This document shows, one piece after another, positions 59,114 through 64,000 of a stretch of DNA of 64,000 nt. This DNA is from Bactrocera neohumeralis. Taxonomy: Eukaryota > Arthropoda > Insecta > Diptera > Tephritidae. A program made the translations under genes and the position numbers. The number at the start of each line of letters is the position of its first letter. Within the stretch, counting starts at the first letter, position 1. The stretch lies in the NCBI RefSeq assembly GCF_024586455.1, contig NC_065923.1:54281237-54345236 (forward strand), written 5' to 3'. Below the pieces are notes generated by a model, which worked only from the letters and a program-made list of their open reading frames with translations, was not told the DNA's origin and did not search any database.

Positions 59114-59479
59114 CACCCGCGGCCAAGCGTAACAACATATTCAAAAAGAATAACGGGAAATCTAATATAGCGTCGGTCCACCTCTAGCGGATATTACAGC
59201 TTCGATACGAGCAGGCATTGACCCAACAAGTTTCTCCAAAACACTACTTGAAATTTCCTCCTTCCAAACACTTTTTAACATTTTTTTTCGGACTTAACGA
59301 TTGATATATGTTTGACACAACTTATTTTTTTTAATATTTTATATTTGTGTAAGTCAAAGATCACCTCGTTAAAACTTAACGGAAAAATTCCATTACCGCA
59401 ACAAGTACCGTTACAATGAGTGATAGAACACGTGTTCGCTAGAAATTTCTTAATGGTAAGTTACGCTTGGCCGCGGGGG
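59114..59479. mobile_element. Short Tc1-like MITE with TA duplications
   Basis: Ends CACCCGCGGCCAAGCGTAAC and, on the opposite strand, CCCCCGCGGCCAAGCGTAAC, flanked by TA at 59,112-59,113 and 59,480-59,481. 366 bp. The minus-strand C-terminal coding remnant is too short to confirm. Confidence 0.85.
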
Positions 59480-60129
59480 TATATAGATATATGTATGTAT
59501 ATAGCGTTACAAATATGTGGGTTGAGTTAAAAAATAAATAGGTTTCTAAATATAATTTATTTACTTTGAATACGGCTTAACAGTTCTGTTCAATAGACGT
59601 CGAAATCATATGGAACATGTTAGATTTTCACCGTATCCTTTTACATTAAAATACATAAATGAAGCAACAATGAAAATATTAAAACAAAATTCATCACTAT
59701 AGTATTTGTGACAAGTAGTAGCTCCCAGCTTTTCTAGCTTACATACATATGTACATAATGTATATCGAAAATGGTGATATTCATGCCTATGAATATTGGT
59801 AAACTTGTGAGGTATTCTAGTGAAAGATTGGAGATTGCTTTCTAATGATTTTAAAACTGAAAACGAAAATGAGGGGTCCCATTTTTAATAATATGGCTTT
59901 GCTTTTTTTGTTTGACATCCTTTTCGGTCAAAAAATACATTTTTCCTTTGTGTGATCAATTCGAGGAAACCTGTTTTTATTTTATACAAATTAACAAATT
60001 TTACTTAACTGCGATCACTGACGCCTACAATTCGGTCAGGTTTGTTCGACCTTCTTGTGTCACGTATTGTGAAATAAGAAATATTAATGCTCAGTATAAG
60101 AAACATTTTGAGCAGCCTTTCTAACGAAC
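59480..60129. other. Intergenic DNA
   Basis: A 70-codon plus frame at 59,912-60,124 has no recognisable domain. No repeat boundary seen. Confidence 0.35.
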
Positions 60130-60469
60130 CATCCTAAAGGTCCCAAATCGGCTATTAAAAATACTGCAGTATTTAAATACGAGTTGCAAATTTCTGAAGT
60201 GATCGTCTGATCTTTATCGAGATGTCAAGCCAGAATGAGGGAAGAATGATGTGGCATCTAAAAGTGAGAAAAAAGCTATTGTTTCGCTTTTGGAAAAGAA
60301 AAATGTTTTTTAGGAAGGAATATGGGACTTACTTCAGAGATCTGTCATCAAGTGCAACAGTACAGTAATCAAACCATTACTTTCTAAAACACACATTGAA
60401 AAATGTTGCATTGGGCGCAGGAATACATCAATCGTAATTGTTGGAGCAATGTAATATTTACGGATTATA

Positions 60470-61012
60470 TTAGGTTATCAAAAAAGTCTTGCGGTATTTT
60501 CGCTAGTTGGCGCTGAAAGCGCGTAGTTCTAGTTTTATTCGTCGCATCGGGTCATGCTATACCTTTTTGAAAAGCTCATTTCACGCGTTAACACGTGTTT
60601 GATTGATTGTCGTTTCTTTTAAGTCGTTCGTGAGTTATAGCGTCGCAAACATGGAGCAAAATAAAGAGAAAATACGGCATATTTTACAGTACTGCTACGA
60701 TAAAGGCAAAAATGCATCTCAAGCCGCCAATAAAATTTGTGCAGTTTATGGACCCGATACAGTTTCCATTTCCACCGCACAACGATGGTTTCAACGTTTT
60801 CGTTCTGGTGTAGAGGTGGTCGAAGATGCGCCACACTCCGGAAGGCCTGTCGTCGAAAGTTGCGATGAAATCGTTGAATTGGTCGAAAGAGACCGGCATA
60901 GTAGCAGCCGCAGCATCGGTCAAGAGCTGGGCATGAGTCATCAAAAATCCATTTCAATTTCAATAAAAAAAAAATTCAATAAAAATACCGCAAGACTTTT
61001 TTGACAACTCAT
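60470..61012 (+). mobile_element. Deleted mariner keeping its DNA-binding domain
   Basis: Ends TTAGGTTATCAAAAAAGTCT (60,470) and, on the minus strand, ATGAGTTGTCAAAAAAGTCT (61,012), with TA on both sides (60,468-60,469 and 61,013-61,014). 543 bp. It lacks all catalytic residues but keeps an open N-terminal coding region. Confidence 0.92.
60651..61004 (+). CDS. Truncated mariner transposase, N-terminal DNA-binding domain only
   Basis: An ATG at 60,651 opens 117 codons. It starts MEQNKEKIRHILQYCYDKGK and contains the two helix-turn-helix halves of mariner transposases: SISTAQRWFQRFRSG, and after the GRP linker (HSGRPVVES), EIVELVERDRHSSSRSIGQE. The frame then runs into the 3' inverted repeat and stops. 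No DDE domain remains, so it cannot transpose, but an intact terminal-repeat-binding peptide could in principle compete with active transposase. Expression is unknown. The upstream ATG at 60,603 is possible but less like the family. Confidence 0.6.
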   Translation: MEQNKEKIRHILQYCYDKGKNASQAANKICAVYGPDTVSISTAQRWFQRFRSGVEVVEDAPHSGRPVVESCDEIVELVERDRHSSSRSIGQELGMSHQKSISISIKKKFNKNTARLF

Positions 61013-61321
61013 TATTAACTTTGATATTGTTCTATCCCTTGAGACGAGTTTGGGTAAGGGTGCTTCCATTTATTGTTTTGAGGTGCTTCACGGGAATCCT
61101 GAACGCCAGCACAATGATAAAATAGTATAAAAATCTATATGTGAATGTAATGCTTTACGACAAAAATAACCATACGTGGATACTGCAAGAAGAATATGAA
61201 TCGAAACATTGGAAACTAGAAAACTATATTGTTACTTTAGATTGGCCATAACAGCCGCCAGATCCCAATTCAAAAGAGAATGTTTGGGCTTTAATAAACT
61301 GTACTACTGTAACAAAACAAT

Positions 61322-61801
61322 AGGGGTATTCTCTTGCTCTTGCAAGATTGCAGATTGCAAAAATACTATACCGAAATATACAAGAGCACGAGAGTACCCA
61401 TTGCAGAATCTAGTGATATATGAATGGCTAATTCGGTCAATTTGTTGTGAATGACTATTAAGCATGGCTATTGTGAATTGGCGCACCTTCTGCATACATT
61501 TTTAAGAAAAAAAACTGTAACAAATATTTAAAATTTAAATAGAAATAATAAAATCCATTTAAAACTTATCTTCCTCAACAATTTAACGACGTAATATGTC
61601 TTTATGTAAAATGGCAACTACAACAGGGTTGCAATTATATTTTTGCGTGACATTGCACGCAAATATACATAAGTAGGTTTTGGTTTGACATATTTTACAG
61701 ACCTTGCAAATATTTTTCTGCGTGTGTTTGTTGTTGTGCCGGTGTAAATATGCAATTCTTCCGCCGTGCACCGGGTTTTGCAAGAGCAAGAGAATACCCC
61801 T
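61322..61801. mobile_element. Harbinger-type MITE, 480 bp
   Basis: Near-perfect inverted ends AGGGGTATTCTCTTGCTCTT at 61,322 and, on the minus strand, at 61,801, flanked by AAT (61,319-61,321 and 61,802-61,804). Shares ends and interior with 26,794-27,059, and its left part with 43,221-43,360. No transposase. Confidence 0.9.
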
Positions 61802-61955
61802 AATGTATTTTCTATAATTACAAAAAACTGATAATAATACGTCAAAACTTTTTTTGGAATTCTTTGTTTATAATCTGGCAGCCTATTTAGTAGAAGTTAT
61901 CGATAAATAAATTGTATTGAACTTATAAGTAACTTTGTGCAATAAATAAAATGTG

Positions 61956-62028
61956 GACCGTGTGGCCTAATGGATAAGGCGTCGGACTTCGGATCCGAAG
62001 ATTGCAGGTTCGAGTCCTGTCACGGTCG
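61956..62028 (+). tRNA. tRNA-Arg (anticodon TCG)
   Basis: 73 bases with a fully paired acceptor stem (GACCGTG with CACGGTC), discriminator G, anticodon stem TCGGA/TCCGA and loop CTTCGGA, giving anticodon TCG for the CGA codon. The internal promoter is intact: A box TGGCCTAATGG at 61,963-61,973 and B box GGTTCGAGTCC at 62,007-62,017. No intron and no encoded CCA, as expected for a eukaryotic gene. Confidence 0.97.
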
Positions 62029-62040
62029 CTAGTATAATAA

Positions 62041-62049
62041 TTTTTTTTT
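62041..62049 (+). terminator. RNA polymerase III terminator
   Basis: A run of nine T residues 12 bases after the tRNA, the normal Pol III stop. Confidence 0.85.
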
Positions 62050-62093
62050 ATTTTGTTTCGTGGAGAGAATATATTTTATTACATATATTTATT

Positions 62094-62585
62094 TTGCCAA
62101 AAAGTTTCGCTCAACGTACTCTGGCTCGATTTAATAAAAGTGTTAGTCTTAAAATATCAAAAAACTTGGTAGCAGTTACACGGTCAGAACTCCCAAGTCT
62201 AGTGAAGACTGCACTTGAGCGAATAAGGAAAAATTGTGCAATTTCTGTAAACTGGTATTTTTTGATAAAAAGCTTTTTGTGTTACAAGCAAGCCACAATT
62301 CACAAAATGACCGCGTTTATGCAACCAGTATGTCTGAGTTTTCAGCTGATAAAACAGCTATTGAAAGGTATTAAAACACAAACTCTTTTATTGTTTGCTA
62401 AGCCATATCTACTTCATCTCCTTTTTATTGGCAAAGGAGTAAAAATTAACGCAAAATATTATTTGGGCAAGTGCTTGTTGGACACTTCTCTGCTTATGCA
62501 TCCAGGCTGTTTGGCAATAATCCATAGTGCTTTCGACAAGATTCTTAGAGCAAGAATTGTTCAGCAGTGGTGCAAAGGCAATTAA
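62094..62585 (+). pseudogene. Tc1/mariner-superfamily transposase remnant with a long open frame
   Basis: An open frame of 163 codons. The part IGKGVKINAKYYLGKCLLDT, followed by ARIVQQWCKGN, resembles the segment around the second catalytic site of a Tc1/mariner-related transposase. In relatives a QQDSAPAHKA-type motif should lie between them. Here that stretch reads unrelated sequence, indicating compensating frameshifts. The N-terminal part is only vaguely helix-turn-helix-like. Probably dead despite being open. Confidence 0.55.
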
Positions 62586-63299
62586 GGTGAATAATTTGTA
62601 TTACAATAGACATAATGTAAGTCTATAGGTTAACTAATATTAACAAGTTTTCAATTGTATAGTTCAGTTTTTAAGGTCCAATCAGTATATAAATGATTGA
62701 TGAGATCGCCACTAGTCTCTCAGTTTTTCAGATGTCTAACTGAAATTTTGCATAAGTTCTTTTCTCCCCAAAAAGCAACTCAATATTGAATAAAGCTGCC
62801 ATATGAGCTTATTGATCAAAACCAAGGCATCGTATGGAAAACTTTTTTATTTGAAAACGAAATTCGACTTAAACTGTTGTCCTAGACAATGCTAAACTCT
62901 CTGAATCTTCTCTTCAAATCGGACTACGAGGCATATAGCTGACTGTTAAAAAGCTGGCAATCCAGATCAAAATCCAGATAAAGATCCTTTTATACCCTTT
63001 TAAGCTATAAAGAGTCACTGGTGAGTGGTATTATTGCTTCGATATTATTGTATTTATTTGTAACACTAGTCAAAAGTGGTTTTGTGTCAGTGATATTTAC
63101 AATTATTATTATTAGGACTATGTGACAAATGGTACAATTTTATCTGTTTTGAGTTGAATTTCTATGATGTAAACAAATTTTATATTTTGCCTTGCCAAAT
63201 GGAAAGTAAAATATTTGAAACTCAAAAGAAACACAGCATCGAAGAATTTTTGTCTTGTTAATTAAATTAATAAATACATTCAAAAAATGTACATATACA
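62586..63299. other. Intergenic DNA
   Basis: No gene recognised. A TACATATACATACATATGTG tract lies near 63,290. Confidence 0.4.
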
Positions 63300-63480
63300 T
63301 ACATATGTGCAAGCGATAACTTGAATAAAAATTTAATTATCGTAATGAAACTTGGTATATATAAATGATCAGGATGACGACACGAGTTTAAATTCGGGTG
63401 ACTGCCTCTCTGTCCGTTCGTCCGTTCGAGTAAAAATTGATGAAACAGTGATATTAAATTTTATTCCCGGGATAAGAAGG
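63300..63480. repeat. Fragment of the dispersed hairpin-ended repeat
   Basis: AATGAAACTTGGTATATA, TGATCAGGATGACGACACGA and TCTGTCCGTTCGTCCGTTCG match interior phrases of the copy at 1371-2392. Confidence 0.5.
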
Positions 63481-63597
63481 CTTTATACGACCCATCGAAA
63501 CAGAAGGAGCCTTAAAAGTTTTTAAAGAATTTTATCGATTGGTTCAATAAGTTATTTTAAATCGACTCAGTCCTATTACTTTCCGAAAAAAACCCTG
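63481..63597 (+). mobile_element. Mariner 3' end fragment
   Basis: About 115 bases matching the right end of 50,434-51,042 (CAGAAGGAGCC, GATTGGTTCAATAA, TCCTATTACTTTCCG), ending before TA at 63,598-63,599. The rest of the element is missing. Confidence 0.7.
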
Positions 63598-63824
63598 TAT
63601 TAGTTGTCAAAATTTTACATGGCCCTTAAGCCCGGTAAAATTCTGACATTCGGATTCACGTCCATAAATGTAAACATTTTATCTGCCAGAATTTTAATTT
63701 TTCTACCGTTTGGCACATAATCTAACCAGAGAATGAGAAGAATAGAGAAGACGCAAATGTTAAATCCAATCTTTTTAAGTACTAATTTGTAGATTTCACA
63801 TTAGCAAACATCGAAAACACAACT

Positions 63825-64000
63825 TCGGAAGTAAGGGCTAAGTTCGGCTTAGCGGAATATTTCATACTCTTGTAACTTCCAAGGATTAAAGCCGAAGTAA
63901 TACTTGAAGGTACATAAGGCTTGATAGTTATATGGGATTTAGGGCAAGTTTTCACCCCATTTTATTCATTCTAAGCACTCTTTGTGCACTGTAGTTAGTA
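63825..64000 (+). repeat. Dispersed hairpin-ended repeat, start of a copy
   Basis: GAAGTAAGGGCTAAGTTCGG begins a copy of the family; the hairpin's second arm has decayed to GGAATA. It runs off the window. Confidence 0.6.

Larger units (their letters stand above)
60130..61321 (+). pseudogene. Tc1-like transposase pseudogene split by a mariner
   Basis: Before 60,470 the plus strand reads LLSKTHIEK with shifts and a region leading to NVIFTDY, the segment preceding the first catalytic residue. After 61,012 it resumes with WILQEEYESKHWKLENYIVT (about 61,170-61,230; normally a DNDPKH site) and QPPDPNSKENVWALIN (about 61,255), the last acidic motif. Two later insertions interrupt or end it: the mariner at 60,470 and the Harbinger MITE at 61,322. 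Confidence 0.72.

Overview
The window is nuclear DNA of a higher fly, most likely a tephritid fruit fly (Bactrocera, Zeugodacus or Ceratitis type). It is AT-rich. It has spliced genes with GT-AG introns, very many Tc1/mariner remnants, several LINE clades, and scattered TACATACATATGTATG-like microsatellite tracts. Two conserved host genes and one tRNA are certain; almost everything else is decayed mobile DNA. The genus is inference.

Layout. Bases 1-19,000 carry no recognised host exon. They hold a duplicated MITE (691-1364 and 6690-7304), several mariner and Tc1 corpses, a 5'-truncated LINE and a gypsy-like retrotransposon on the minus strand. A mariner sits exactly inside the reverse transcriptase region of that retrotransposon. 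From 19,008 to 25,954 the plus strand encodes brummer (bmm), the fly ATGL/PNPLA2 triglyceride lipase. Its first coding exon, with the oxyanion and GXSXG motifs, was not found in the window. Bmm may have alternative 3' exons at 22,306 and 28,753. From 26,500 to 45,000 lies a transposon graveyard: nested MITEs, an RTE-type LINE in several rearranged pieces, a hAT remnant with a perfect 8-bp target duplication, a pogo/CENP-B-type DNA-binding fragment, a degenerate R1/LOA-like LINE and a PIF/Harbinger 5' end. From about 45,800 to 58,250 lies Hsc70Cb (Hsp110 nucleotide exchange factor/disaggregase cochaperone). It is complete, with seven coding exons, a perfect three-unit heat-shock element upstream of the start codon, and a frame-neutral cassette exon. 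Beyond it are more Tc1, mariner and Harbinger pieces, one tRNA-Arg (anticodon TCG) at 61,956-62,028 and a transposase corpse.

No operons, CRISPR arrays or prokaryotic systems are present, and I found no convincing new multi-gene system. The most useful leads are the likely alternative products of bmm and Hsc70Cb, the heat-shock element, the link between a MITE family and a Harbinger transposase fragment, several insertions resolvable to the base, and an uninterrupted mariner DNA-binding-domain ORF that has lost its catalytic half.
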